64,000 bases of DNA from positions 310,001 to 374,000 of the forward strand of contig BPIE01000001.1 in NCBI GenBank assembly GCA_026003935.1. The letters run 5' to 3'. The stretch is from Tepidiforma sp. GTDB taxonomy: Bacteria > Chloroflexota > Dehalococcoidia > Tepidiformales > Tepidiformaceae. How positions within the stretch are numbered: the stretch's first letter is position 1; each line of letters starts with the position of its first letter. Positions 27,378 through 36,468 of this stretch are shown here, piece by piece. A program made the position numbers and the translations under genes. The notes beneath the pieces were generated by a model, which saw only the letters and a program-made list of their open reading frames with translations, was not told the DNA's origin and made no database searches.

Positions 27378-29198
27378 TTACGGGCTCCCGTCGGAGGTTA
27401 CATTGGGCAGCACCCGCTTGAACGGGTAGGCGGGTGGGCCGCTTGCCGACCCGGACCGCTGGACCGTGACGGTGATGGTCACGGGCTGCAATTCGCCCAG
27501 CAGGGGCTCGATCAGCACGGTGCCGCCCGTTGCGCCGGCCGGGAGTGCCGCAGGGTCGACCCGGATTTCGAGGACGGCATCCGCCCCCGCCTGGACGACC
27601 CGCGGACTGGCAGAGATGACCACCTGCTGGTCGCTGCCGACGGCCACGCTTCCGTCGACGACCCTCCCCGGCGGGTCGTTCGGATGCCGAACGAGCAGCC
27701 ATGCAGCGGACGTGCGGACCCGGAATGGCCCGATGCCAGTACCGAGATTTCGGACGGTGAGCGAGGCCGCGGATGAGCCCGAGCCGGTGACCTGCAAGGT
27801 GACGTTGCGTTCGCCGAGCACCTGCAGACGGGGAGCGCCGAGGTACTTCGCCGCCGCAGCGGGTGTTACCGAGGAAGGGGCGTCCCGGTGCGGCTCCAGA
27901 CCCAGCTCGGGGATGGTGGTCGGGTAGTCCATCGCCGCACAGCCGCCGGCGAAGCTGTTGTCGGCGCATTCCTCGTAGGCAGCGGGGGCGAAGGCCGCGG
28001 CAACCTGCGGCACGGAGAGGGCAGGCATGGAGACGGGTCGCGGCGGCCACATGCGGCCCTCAGGGTTCACGGGCGCATCGGGGGCCGGAGGCTGCACTTT
28101 GACCAAGTACTGTCCAGCGGACCAGCCGGTGTAGGTCCCGGCGGTCACCTGCCACCAGGTGGCGCCGTTAGCCTCCTGCGGGCCGCCGACGATGGTGACG
28201 AGGGTGCCTTCGGGGAGACAGGTGAGGGGCGGATTTCCGCCGGGCGACGGCCGGACGTTGAGGCACTGGCCGTCCGCGCGCACGACGGCCCTGTCGCCGA
28301 CTGCGAGCGGTGACGGGCTCGCGGTCCCGGTGTCCTCGTTGCCGAGCGGGGGCGGGTAGCTCTGCCCCTTCGGCACTGGCGGATACCGGACACAGCCGTA
28401 GACCTTTTCCGGGTAGGTGTAGTCGCCCCATCCGAAGGCGCCAAACCCGGGTGCGTTGGGGTCGTTGCAGTGCCAGGTTTCACCCCGCAGCGGATTGCGG
28501 GAGGGGTTGAGGGGGTGATTGACGAATGCGAAGCCGTTGTAGCTCCAGACCGCGTAGTACCAGTCTTCGAGCGCCGCGGGGTCGCCGTTGCCGGCGACCG
28601 GCCGCAATTCAGGCGCGGAATTCCACTTGTCCGCAAAGATGCGCACGCCCTCGGCGAGATTGAACAGCGGATGGGTACCGATGATGGCCTGCCGGGCCGA
28701 TGGCACGCGGATATCAAGCGCAGGGGGCGAGGAGAGGTGGCCCATGCCGGTGGTGATTTGCCCAAGGCCGTAACCGCAGTCGACAGCGGTAATCACGGGC
28801 CCGACGCCCCCGTAGGGAACCGAGCCCGCCGCATGCGCCCAGCCGGATTCGATCCACACCATGGCTTTGTAGAGGCTTGGCGGAATCGTTGCGGCATCCG
28901 TGCGGGACTGACGTGCAGCCCGTGGGCCAGATTCGAGGCCAGGATATGTCAGGTCGATCCATTCACCGGAGGGCAGCTGGTACGGTGGGGGCACCGCCAC
29001 GCCCGCGGTGACGAGGTCGATCATCTCCCCGTAGACGCTCACGTAGTCTTCGTGCTCATAGGTATCGAACCCGAAGCCGTAGTTGGGCACGTGGCACGGG
29101 TAGTGATCGGCGCGCGCCTGCTGGCGGTCCAGGGTCACTGCCAGGGCCAGCGCCGCCAGGAGCGCGGCGACGGCAGCCGACCTCACCGCCGGACCCAC
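27378..29198 (-). CDS. Secreted lytic transglycosylase-like protein with SH3b domain
   Basis: This exported 606-residue protein has a signal peptide (hydrophobic residues 4-22, cleavage near ARA-DHY). The catalytic domain has KAMVWIESGW with likely catalytic Glu117, and GYGLGQITTGM (142-152), the pattern of SLT/GH23 lytic transglycosylases that cleave peptidoglycan. An SH3b cell-wall domain follows (ADGQCLNVRPSPGG to TYTGWSAGQYL, about 313-370), then a Pro-rich linker and a C-terminal beta-sandwich-like region (about 470-606). It is the last gene of an exported operon; its start overlaps the preceding propeller gene by 16 bp. Confidence 0.85.
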   Translation of the reverse strand: MGPAVRSAAVAALLAALALAVTLDRQQARADHYPCHVPNYGFGFDTYEHEDYVSVYGEMIDLVTAGVAVPPPYQLPSGEWIDLTYPGLESGPRAARQSRTDAATIPPSLYKAMVWIESGWAHAAGSVPYGGVGPVITAVDCGYGLGQITTGMGHLSSPPALDIRVPSARQAIIGTHPLFNLAEGVRIFADKWNSAPELRPVAGNGDPAALEDWYYAVWSYNGFAFVNHPLNPSRNPLRGETWHCNDPNAPGFGAFGWGDYTYPEKVYGCVRYPPVPKGQSYPPPLGNEDTGTASPSPLAVGDRAVVRADGQCLNVRPSPGGNPPLTCLPEGTLVTIVGGPQEANGATWWQVTAGTYTGWSAGQYLVKVQPPAPDAPVNPEGRMWPPRPVSMPALSVPQVAAAFAPAAYEECADNSFAGGCAAMDYPTTIPELGLEPHRDAPSSVTPAAAAKYLGAPRLQVLGERNVTLQVTGSGSSAASLTVRNLGTGIGPFRVRTSAAWLLVRHPNDPPGRVVDGSVAVGSDQQVVISASPRVVQAGADAVLEIRVDPAALPAGATGGTVLIEPLLGELQPVTITVTVQRSGSASGPPAYPFKRVLPNVTSDGSP

Positions 29199-30325
29199 CC
29201 CAAGAACCCTCGATACCCGGGGACGGTGCCACGGTCGCCGTCCACGGCGAGCTCGAGTGCAGGCGTGCCCGGGTTGTCGAAGCCAGTGCCGTCCCAGTGC
29301 ACGACCGCCAGGGCTGTGCCGTCGGGGCTGTACCCGAGCGGCACGTCGAAGCCGGCAGCCGTGAGCCCCTGCGCAGAGGCGTCACCGCTCACCCCCGTGG
29401 AGCGAGGGATGCTTCCAAAGGTTGCCCGACCCGCAGTGTCCCACGCAGCTCCGAGGGCTTCGGCGCCGGGCATGGCGGCAACCTGTGCGGCCGCAGCCCG
29501 GCCGCCTTCGAGCGAGACGACGCGCGGGGTGTATCGGACGCCGGTGTCGGTCAGCACCTCGACGAAGGCGATGGCGCTGCCGTCGGGAGAGAGTGCCCAA
29601 TCGCGGGTGATGCTTGTGGAGAGATGGACCAGGTCCTCTCCCTCGGCCTGGAGCGTGGACCCCCGTCCATCGATGGCGACCGTCAGCAGTCGACCGTCCT
29701 TCCAGCCGATGGGGTACACGCCAAATGCGCGCTGCGACCAGCGCTGGCGGAGGGCGCCGTCGATGCCGACCTCGAAGACATCAACGGCGCCTTCATTCTC
29801 GCGTGTCCGGGTGACGATGACGGCAGACCCGGCTGGGGTCCATAGCGGCTCCTGGGCTGCGTCGATGCCGGTGACGAGCCGGGTCGTGGTTCCCTGGAGG
29901 ATGTCGATGAGGAGCAGGCTGGCGACCGGCTGCAGCGGCGTGCCGGCGTCCACGGCAGCGACGGCGAGGAACCTGCCGGCGGGGTCGACGGAACCGGTAA
30001 CGGCGAATCCATCGAGATGCGGCACCCGGGCCAGCTCGACAACCGTATCCGGCTGGTCTGCGCGCGCAATGCCGACAACGTCGACGGCGCCCTCGGTCCT
30101 GGTTACGACGGCGTAGAGGCCAGGGGGCGCGGAGGCGAACGCGCTGGAGGGTCCCGTCACGCCGCCGACCCCAGCCACAATGCCCCAAGCGATAGGACCG
30201 AGCGCCAGCACTGCTGCCAGGCCGGTGACGATGAGCACGAGGCGGCCGAATCGACCGACGCCGGGGTCTGACGAAGGGCGCCGGTAATGAGCGGCAGCCT
30301 GGCGCTGTTCGCGGCTGATTGCCAT
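29183..30325 (-). CDS. Membrane-anchored TolB-like beta-propeller protein
   Basis: This 380-residue protein has one N-terminal transmembrane segment (LVLIVTGLAAVLALGPIAWG, about 29-48) and an extracytoplasmic beta-propeller. WD40/TolB-type blade motifs include ALSPDGSAIAFVEVL and DVPLGYSPDGTALAVVHWD. It is clearly paralogous to the upstream gene: both contain TRDWALSPDGS in the same context. It overlaps the previous stop by one base (TGATG) and the next start by 16 bp, so the three genes form one coupled operon. Function is unknown; with the cell-wall hydrolase it may bind wall or surface material. Confidence 0.75.
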   Translation of the reverse strand: MAISREQRQAAAHYRRPSSDPGVGRFGRLVLIVTGLAAVLALGPIAWGIVAGVGGVTGPSSAFASAPPGLYAVVTRTEGAVDVVGIARADQPDTVVELARVPHLDGFAVTGSVDPAGRFLAVAAVDAGTPLQPVASLLLIDILQGTTTRLVTGIDAAQEPLWTPAGSAVIVTRTRENEGAVDVFEVGIDGALRQRWSQRAFGVYPIGWKDGRLLTVAIDGRGSTLQAEGEDLVHLSTSITRDWALSPDGSAIAFVEVLTDTGVRYTPRVVSLEGGRAAAAQVAAMPGAEALGAAWDTAGRATFGSIPRSTGVSGDASAQGLTAAGFDVPLGYSPDGTALAVVHWDGTGFDNPGTPALELAVDGDRGTVPGYRGFLGWVRR

Positions 30326-31437
30326 CAGTTCCCCCTTACCCAGCCGGCAAACGAGGCGGCCGGGTCATCGGTCAGAAGTTCGCGCGCCGCTGGGCTCGCA
30401 AGCCAGAGCGACGCTGAGGGTCGGGAATCGGCGGAAGCGCCCGCCGAGTAGGTCGAGACGACGAGGTAGTCGCCGACTGGGGCGTAGGCGTGAGGAACGA
30501 CCCAGGCAGCCTCGGTGCTAGGGTCTTCGAGCTGGAGCGTGCCCCCGGGGCCGCCGAACACGGGGATGGGATTTCCCGGCTGCCAGGTGGCTCCGACCTG
30601 GTTGCGGCCGGATTGCAGCGTGGTCACCGCGCCGGTGGCGATGGTCAGCGTCTTTCCCACGTAGGTCCGCGACGAGGCGCTGAGGACATCGATGAAGGCG
30701 ACGCGCGAGCCGTCCGGGCTCAGCGCCCAGTCACGGGTACGGCCCGGCGAGAGCTCAGCGACGCGCTGAAGCGAGCCGCCTCGGACCATCCAGAGGTTCG
30801 AACCGGCCTGGTCGACGACGACGATGAATAGCCTGCTGCCATCAAGGCTATAGCCAAGCGGCACCACCTGAAAGCTCGCGGTGAACTGCGCTGCCTCAGT
30901 CGTCTGGAGTGTCACCGGGTCGATTTCGATGACCTCGAGCACGCCGGGTTCGCCGCTAGCGACGACGGCCAACTTCGAACCGTCGGCACGCCAGGCGAAC
31001 GCTGAGAGATATTCGAAGCTGCCGTCAACGGTGCGTACGCGGCCGTCGAGATCGACCAGGGAGAGCGCCGCGCCGGCCCCGCGCGTCCCATCGACAGAGA
31101 GCACGGCGATGCGGTCGCCGGTTGGGGCGGCCGCGGCCCGGGCGTGCAGGCCGGTGAAGGTGTAGGGGAACGCTGCCAGCTGGCGGGGCTCCGACCCGGG
31201 CGTGGCCGACCGCACGAGGAGACGGTCCAGGCGAGTTTCGGTCTCGGGCTCAAGGTAGGCCACCGACCGGATTTCACTGGCCGGGATGGCGGGGGCTGCG
31301 ACGCCGTCAGTGGAGACGGGCGCCGACGATGAGAGCGCCCACGCGGCAACGGCCACCGCGCAGGTAAGCCCGGCGAGCAGGAAGGGGAACAGGGGACGCC
31401 AGGGGAGAGAGTCTCGACGTATCCCGGGTGCGAGCAC
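30325..31437 (-). CDS. Membrane-anchored TolB-like beta-propeller protein, paralogue
   Basis: This 370-residue protein has an N-terminal transmembrane segment (WRPLFPFLLAGLTCAVAVAAW) and an exported beta-propeller. Blade motifs include VPLGYSLDGSRLFIVVVD and RDWALSPDGSRVAFIDVL. The GTG start at 31437 has GAGG 7 bp upstream. The frame is open further upstream, but that stretch is Arg/Pro-rich, has strong hairpins and looks non-coding. First gene of the three-gene exported operon. Confidence 0.72.
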   Translation of the reverse strand: MLAPGIRRDSLPWRPLFPFLLAGLTCAVAVAAWALSSSAPVSTDGVAAPAIPASEIRSVAYLEPETETRLDRLLVRSATPGSEPRQLAAFPYTFTGLHARAAAAPTGDRIAVLSVDGTRGAGAALSLVDLDGRVRTVDGSFEYLSAFAWRADGSKLAVVASGEPGVLEVIEIDPVTLQTTEAAQFTASFQVVPLGYSLDGSRLFIVVVDQAGSNLWMVRGGSLQRVAELSPGRTRDWALSPDGSRVAFIDVLSASSRTYVGKTLTIATGAVTTLQSGRNQVGATWQPGNPIPVFGGPGGTLQLEDPSTEAAWVVPHAYAPVGDYLVVSTYSAGASADSRPSASLWLASPAARELLTDDPAASFAGWVRGN

Positions 31438-31456
31438 GCGGCAACCTCGCGCTTGC

Positions 31457-31591
31457 GGGCGGAAATTCCGCCCTGGTCTTACGCCGGGTCTCGACACCCC
31501 GGCGCTCGGCCACCTGGCAAGGCGGTCGGTACCCCCGCAGTACCGCCGGGTACGCCCCAAAGGAGCGTGCCAGCGCCCCCTTCGTGGGGGC
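31457..31591. other. Hairpin-rich intergenic leader between propeller operon and M50 gene
   Basis: The 263-bp divergent intergenic region (31438-31700) contains four strong stem-loops in a row: GGGCGG/CCGCCC (31457-31473), CGCCGGG/CCCGGCG (31482-31504), GGCGGT/ACCGCC (31521-31547, with an alternative CGGTAC/GTACCG pairing) and GCCCCC/GGGGGC (31575-31591). Competing pairings in the third suggest a switchable structure. I could not match it to a known riboswitch class. It would form the 5' leader of the minus-strand operon, or less likely of the plus-strand protease gene. Confidence 0.45.
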
Positions 31592-31700
31592 TCGTTGCGC
31601 CCGAACGTAACAAGGGTACCGGGTGGCGTCAATGCGGGTTTACGCTGCGCTTCCCGTTGCGGACACCGCCGTAACCGCTCGCTGTGCTAGCGTTGGCTCG

Positions 31701-32396
31701 ATGATCTGGTACCTGAATGCGCTCCAGGACAACCCGGCGGTGTTCTTCGTTTACCTTGCGGCGTGGCTCGTGGCCATCATGACCGGGCTCGCGTTTCATG
31801 AGTTCTCTCACGCGTGGACGGCCTACCAGCTCGGCGACGATACCGCTCAACGGAACGGCCGGCTCACGCTGAATCCGCTGGCGCACCTGGACCCCATCGG
31901 CTCGACACTGTTGCTGCTGTTCGGGTTCGGCTGGGCCAAGCCCACGCCGGTGAACCCTTGGCGGCTCCGGACGGGCCCGCGGCAGGGCTTCGCCCTGGTG
32001 GCGGCGGCGGGGCCTGCCTCGAACTTCTTTTTCGCGGCCGTGGCCGCCATCCCGATCCGCCTGGGATTGGTCGAGTCGTCGCTCCCCACGATCGAGGCTG
32101 TGATCCGAAGGGGTTCGGGGGAGGACTACCTGTGGCTGTTCCTCTCGTTCGTCATCACGCTGAACGTGATCCTGGGGATTTTCAATCTCATTCCCATTCC
32201 GCCGCTCGACGGGTTCAAGGTGGTGACAGGCATCGCGCCGCGCGAGGTAGCGCGTGCGCTGGAGCAGCTGGCGCCCTGGGGGCCCGGCATCCTGATGACG
32301 CTCATTGCTGTCGGGTTCGTCACGGGCTTCAGCCCGCTGGGCTGGCTCATCGGCCTGGTGTACGACGACGTGCTCAGGGTCATCATCGGGGCGTGA
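31701..32396 (+). CDS. M50 (site-2 protease) family metalloprotease
   Basis: This intramembrane zinc metalloprotease has 231 residues. It has the zinc motif HEFSH at 33-37 within a transmembrane helix, the second motif LIPIPPLDG near 165-174, and about five or six hydrophobic segments. It is the short S2P form without a PDZ domain. It probably cleaves membrane-bound regulators, but no partner is evident. ATG 31701 begins IWYLNAL; upstream in-frame codons overlap the hairpin-rich region and are rejected. It is followed after 81 bp by tyrA. Confidence 0.9.
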   Translation: MIWYLNALQDNPAVFFVYLAAWLVAIMTGLAFHEFSHAWTAYQLGDDTAQRNGRLTLNPLAHLDPIGSTLLLLFGFGWAKPTPVNPWRLRTGPRQGFALVAAAGPASNFFFAAVAAIPIRLGLVESSLPTIEAVIRRGSGEDYLWLFLSFVITLNVILGIFNLIPIPPLDGFKVVTGIAPREVARALEQLAPWGPGILMTLIAVGFVTGFSPLGWLIGLVYDDVLRVIIGA

Positions 32397-32477
32397 CCTG
32401 CGCAGGGGCACAACCGGATTGTGATAGGCTGATGCCACGTCTCGGGCGCCTTGTTGTGCGCCCCGCGGGTGGGTTCC

Positions 32478-33515
32478 ATGTCTGAAAACCGGATCGCCAT
32501 TATTGGGACGGGCCTCATCGGCACGTCGATCGGGCTCGGACTGGCTCGCAGGCCGGGCCGCAATTATGAGCTGGTCGGCGCCGACCGGGACCGCGCGAAT
32601 GCGAAGGCGGCGAAGAAGCTCGGGGCTATCGACCGCGAAGTTGGCTCGCTCGAAGAAGCGGTCGAGCGGGCGGGGCTCGTCGTCATCGCGACGCCCGTCG
32701 TGGCAGCGCGGCGCATCCTCGAAGACATTGGTCGCTTTCTGACTCCCGGGGCCGTGGTAACCGACGTTTGCAGCACGAAGGCCGAAGTAATGCGCTGGGC
32801 AGCGGAGTTCCTCCCGGAGACGGCACACTTCGTCGGCGGGCACCCAATGGCTGGTCGTGAGAAGAGCGGGCCGGAAGCGGCCTCGGCCGACCTCTTCCAG
32901 GGGGCCACATGGGCGGTCACACCGTCGCCCCGCGCGGACGAACGGGCCGTGCAGGTCGTCTTGGGCCTGATCGAGGCTCTCGGCGCGGTGCCGCTCTACA
33001 TCGACCCTGCTGAGCACGACCAGTACGCTGCGGCGGTGAGCCACGTGCCGTTGCTCGCTTCCGTGGCGCTCTTTCGAATGGTCCGCGACAGCCAGGGCTG
33101 GGAGGACGCCGCACTCCTCGCGGGACCGGGGTTCCGCGACATCACCCGCCTGGCGAGCGGGGACCCGACCATGGCACGCGACATCATGCTCACTAACCGG
33201 GAGGCGGTGCTGCACTGGATTGGCCGGCTCCAGGACGAGCTCGGCAGCATCCGAACGGCGTTGGAAACGGGCGCGGATGCTATCTATGACCTGTTTCGGT
33301 CGACACAGCTCGACCGCGATACATTCATCGAGCATCCCCCACAGCGGCGGCGCCCGGAGGGGGTGGAGCCGCCATCGGCGCGGGACGCGATTGGCCGTAT
33401 GTTCGTCGGCGGCCTGTACGACCGCATCAAGGAAGCATCGGACCGTCTCCCGACGGCTCCCGCGGATGACCGCGAACTCCGGCGAAAGCTGGGGATGGAG
33501 GACGACCGTCCGTGA
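32478..33515 (+). CDS. tyrA: Prephenate dehydrogenase
   Basis: This NAD(P)-dependent enzyme turns prephenate into 4-hydroxyphenylpyruvate (or arogenate into tyrosine) in tyrosine synthesis. It has 345 residues. The Rossmann motif is IIGTGLIGTSIGLGLA at the N-terminus; the active-site segments are DVCSTKAEVM and FVGGHPMAGREKSG. The C-terminal part (after about 280) is charged with no ACT domain recognised. The stop overlaps the aroA GTG start (GTGA), coupling the two aromatic genes. Confidence 0.94.
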   Translation: MSENRIAIIGTGLIGTSIGLGLARRPGRNYELVGADRDRANAKAAKKLGAIDREVGSLEEAVERAGLVVIATPVVAARRILEDIGRFLTPGAVVTDVCSTKAEVMRWAAEFLPETAHFVGGHPMAGREKSGPEAASADLFQGATWAVTPSPRADERAVQVVLGLIEALGAVPLYIDPAEHDQYAAAVSHVPLLASVALFRMVRDSQGWEDAALLAGPGFRDITRLASGDPTMARDIMLTNREAVLHWIGRLQDELGSIRTALETGADAIYDLFRSTQLDRDTFIEHPPQRRRPEGVEPPSARDAIGRMFVGGLYDRIKEASDRLPTAPADDRELRRKLGMEDDRP

Positions 33516-34804
33516 AGATTGCCCGCCCCGCGCGTATTCGAGCCGAGGTGGAAGTTCCGCCCGACAAGTCGATTTCGCACCGGGCGCTCCTCTTCAACGC
33601 CATCGCCGATGGCATGGCGACGATTGAGCAGATTCTCGATTCGGAGGATGTCCGCTCGACGGCGCGGTGCTTGCGTGCTCTTGGCGTCCCGGTCGACTGG
33701 CCCGAGGGCTCGAGCGTGGCGCGTGTGACCGGACAGGGGCTTCATGGCCTGTTCGAGAGCGAGGAAGTCCTCGATTGCGGCAACAGTGGGACAACCATGC
33801 GGCTCCTGCTCGGGCTGCTGGCAGGCCACCCCCTGCTCTCGGTGTTGACGGGGGACAGTTCGCTGCGCTCGCGGCCGATGGCGCGGGTCATTGCCCCGCT
33901 TCGCGAGATGGGCGCCACTATCCTGGCGCGGCGCGGCGACACCGTGGCGCCGGTCGTCATCAAGGGCGGCGACCTCCGCGGCATTCGATACGAGTCGCCG
34001 GTCGCGAGTGCACAGGTGAAGTCGGCCATTCTGCTCGCGGGCCTCTATGCCGATGGAGCGACGACGGTTCGTGAGCCGAGCCGGTCGCGGGACCATACGG
34101 AACGGCTGCTGGCAGCGATGGGGGCGTCCATCAGCGTCGACGGGCCTTCGGTCACGGTCTGGCCCGCGGACCGCCTGGCAGCCCAGTCAATGCGGGTGCC
34201 CGGTGACATCTCGAGTGCAGCCCCGTGGATGGTCCTGGCGGCCTGCCACCCCGATGCCGAGGTCAGTTTGCGCGGGGTCAACGTGAATCCCACGCGGACA
34301 GGCCTCCTGGACATCCTGCAGGCGATGGGGGCGGATATCGAGATGCTTGAGCAGCGGGAGGTCGGCGGTGAGCCAGTTGCGGACATCGTCGTGCGGAGCA
34401 GCCGACTCCGGGGCACAACCGTGTCGGGTTCCCTCGTGCCGCGTGCCATCGATGAGCTGCCGCTCGTGGCCCTTGCGGGGTGCTTCGCCGACGGCGTCAC
34501 CGTCGTTCGCGACGCTTCGGAGCTGCGCGTCAAGGAGTCGGACCGGATTCGGGCCGTCGTCGAGATACTTGGCCGGATGGGGGCCGAAATCGAGGAGCGG
34601 GACGACGGCTTCGAAGTCCGCGGCACGGGCGCGCTGCGGGGCACGCGCGTCCATGCGCGGGGAGACCACCGGATTGGCATGCTGGGCGCGATTGCCGGGA
34701 GCCTCGCGGATGAGGAAACGGATGTGCTGGACGACGCGGTCGCGGTGTCATACCGCCAGTTCTGGGAACATCTCGGGAGCGTCGTTAATACGGTGACCGC
34801 CTGA
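33512..34804 (+). CDS. aroA: 3-phosphoshikimate 1-carboxyvinyltransferase (EPSP synthase)
   Basis: This enzyme makes EPSP from shikimate-3-phosphate and phosphoenolpyruvate in the shikimate pathway. It has 430 residues with the two-domain inside-out fold. Visible motifs are PPDKSISHRALLFNAIA at the N-terminus, LDCGNSGTTMRLL, and ELRVKESDRIRAV. The start is GTG overlapping the tyrA stop by 4 bp. Next to tyrA, it supports an aromatic amino acid operon. Confidence 0.96.
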   Translation: MKIARPARIRAEVEVPPDKSISHRALLFNAIADGMATIEQILDSEDVRSTARCLRALGVPVDWPEGSSVARVTGQGLHGLFESEEVLDCGNSGTTMRLLLGLLAGHPLLSVLTGDSSLRSRPMARVIAPLREMGATILARRGDTVAPVVIKGGDLRGIRYESPVASAQVKSAILLAGLYADGATTVREPSRSRDHTERLLAAMGASISVDGPSVTVWPADRLAAQSMRVPGDISSAAPWMVLAACHPDAEVSLRGVNVNPTRTGLLDILQAMGADIEMLEQREVGGEPVADIVVRSSRLRGTTVSGSLVPRAIDELPLVALAGCFADGVTVVRDASELRVKESDRIRAVVEILGRMGAEIEERDDGFEVRGTGALRGTRVHARGDHRIGMLGAIAGSLADEETDVLDDAVAVSYRQFWEHLGSVVNTVTA

Positions 34805-35403
34805 TGTGTACCAAACCGCTGGTCATCGTGCTCCACGGTCCTTCAGGGGTCGGCAAGGATTCCGTCATCGAACGGCTGCGCGAGCGCCTGGACATCCACC
34901 GTGCGACCAGCTCGACGACGCGGGCTCCGCGGGCTGACGAGCAGGACGGGGTTGACTACCACTTCCTGACGGAGGCGGAATTCCGGCGGAAGATCGACGC
35001 GGGCGAGTTTGCCGAGTGGGCGAACGTCTACGAAGACCTGAAGGGCGTGGAACGGCGGGAGATTGAGCCATTCCTTGCTGCCGGGAAGGACGTCATCATC
35101 AGGACGGACGTGCAGGGAGCGCGCACCTGGCGGCGGAAGCTCGAAGGGGCCGTGTTCATCTTCCTGATGGCAGAGGACCGGGAAGCACTGCGGCGACGGC
35201 TCATTGGACGGCAAAGCGAAGACGCCGAGAGCCTGGCCGCGCGGCTAGCCGCGCTGGAAGAAGAGCTGGCCGACATTCCCAATAATGATTATGTCGTCAT
35301 CAACCGGCATGGCCAGCTCGAGGAGGCGGTCGACGAAATCGTGCGCATCATTGAGGCCGAGAAGTGCAACCCGGACCGGCCGCCCGCGCGCCTGCTGGCA
35401 TAG
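34804..35403 (+). CDS. gmk: Guanylate kinase-like protein
   Basis: This P-loop kinase of the guanylate kinase fold has 199 residues and is predicted to phosphorylate GMP or dGMP. Walker A is GPSGVGKDS, followed by the nucleotide-binding TSSTTRAPRADEQDGVDYHF and a DVQGA segment. The region between (YEDLKGVERREIEPFLAAG) differs from the usual YGTP-containing loop of Gmk, so substrate specificity is not certain. The ATG overlaps the aroA stop by one base. Confidence 0.85.
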   Translation: MCTKPLVIVLHGPSGVGKDSVIERLRERLDIHRATSSTTRAPRADEQDGVDYHFLTEAEFRRKIDAGEFAEWANVYEDLKGVERREIEPFLAAGKDVIIRTDVQGARTWRRKLEGAVFIFLMAEDREALRRRLIGRQSEDAESLAARLAALEEELADIPNNDYVVINRHGQLEEAVDEIVRIIEAEKCNPDRPPARLLA

Positions 35404-35462
35404 CGCCGGGACAGTCAGGTGCCTACCATGCCCACATCTCACCAGAGGAACGGAGTTTGCCC

Positions 35463-36314
35463 GTGCACGCATCGGTCGCCCAGATGTTCAGCCTCGACGG
35501 GAAGGTCGCGCTCGTAACCGGCGCTTCGAGCGGCCTGGGTGTGGCGCTTGCCCGCGGACTTGCGCGTGCCGGGGCGAACGTGGTTGTGACCGCGCGTCGG
35601 CAGGAGCTCATCGAACAGACCGCGGCGATGCTGCGCGAATTCGGCGTGGAGGCGGAGGCGTACCCGGCCGACATCACGGACGAGGATCAGTTTGAGCGCC
35701 TGTTCGAGCGGACCGCGGAGCGGTTTGGCAGGCTCGACATCATGGTGAACAACGCGGGCTACACCGACCGCTCAGGACTGCGACACGACCTCGGCAGCTT
35801 CAAGCGCATGCGGTCGGTCGTCGAACTGGACCTACTGGCGACGATCAACGGCTGCCGGCTTGCTGCCCGGCAGATGCTCGCGCAGGGCACCGGCGGAGTG
35901 ATCATCAACATCAGCTCGATTCTTGGACGGGTAGGGAGCGAGTTCCGTGCGGCGTCGTATCACGCAGCGAAGGGTGGCGTCGACGCGCTCACGCGGGTGC
36001 TCGCACTCGAATATGCGCGCGAGGGCATCCGCGTCAACGCGATCGCGCCTTCGTATTTCGACGGCACTGAGCTGATGGGGAAGGTGTTTGAATCGACACC
36101 GGGGACGCGTGACCAGGCGGTTTCGCGCACGCCGATGGGACGGCTCGGGCAGCCCGAAGACCTCGAGGGGGCGATAATCTACCTCGCTTCGGATGCCGCG
36201 CGTTTCGTTACCGGGCACATCCTGTATGTCGACGGGGGATGGACTGCAGGCGGGGGGTACCACCAGATTGCGCCGCCATGGGAAACGGAGCCGGGGCACC
36301 AGCGACTCGCCTGA
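35463..36314 (+). CDS. Short-chain dehydrogenase/reductase
   Basis: This classical SDR has 283 residues: the cofactor motif TGASSGLG near residues 19-26, NNAG, the catalytic Ser in INISS, and YHAAK with Tyr and Lys. A C-terminal LGQPEDLEGAIIYLASDAARFVTGHILYVDGG is shared with gluconate and 3-oxoacyl-ACP reductase types. The GTG start has GGAG 7 bp upstream. The substrate cannot be predicted. Not obviously linked in function to the aromatic genes before it. Confidence 0.9.
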   Translation: MHASVAQMFSLDGKVALVTGASSGLGVALARGLARAGANVVVTARRQELIEQTAAMLREFGVEAEAYPADITDEDQFERLFERTAERFGRLDIMVNNAGYTDRSGLRHDLGSFKRMRSVVELDLLATINGCRLAARQMLAQGTGGVIINISSILGRVGSEFRAASYHAAKGGVDALTRVLALEYAREGIRVNAIAPSYFDGTELMGKVFESTPGTRDQAVSRTPMGRLGQPEDLEGAIIYLASDAARFVTGHILYVDGGWTAGGGYHQIAPPWETEPGHQRLA

Positions 36315-36347
36315 ACGGCCGGTGCCCCGGACACGGCAATCAATGAA

Positions 36348-36370
36348 ACAGCCCGGCGATACCGGGCTGT
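36348..36370. terminator. Stem-loop after the SDR gene
   Basis: ACAGCCCGG and CCGGGCTGT form a perfect 9-bp stem with loop CGATA. No clear T-run follows on either strand, so it is only terminator-like. It separates the SDR from the oppositely oriented tRNA-Asp. Confidence 0.5.
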
Positions 36371-36388
36371 CTGAAGAAGCGGAGGTGG

Positions 36389-36462
36389 CGACCCCGAGCG
36401 GATTCGAACCGCCGATCTCCACCTTGACAGGGTGGCATGTTAGACCACTACACCACGGGGCC
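36389..36462 (-). tRNA. tRNA-Asp (GTC)
   Basis: The minus strand gives acceptor GGCCCCG/CGGGGTC with a G discriminator, anticodon stem CCACC/GGTGG with loop CTGTCAA giving anticodon GTC, and T-arm GGTTCGAATC. Confidence 0.95.
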
Positions 36463-36468
36463 GAACGC

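Noticed and set aside
31440-31620. c-di-GMP-I or c-di-AMP riboswitch
   Set aside because: A stretch on the minus strand looks a little like the GEMM 3' half, but the conserved core of either class is missing. Kept only as an unassigned structured leader.
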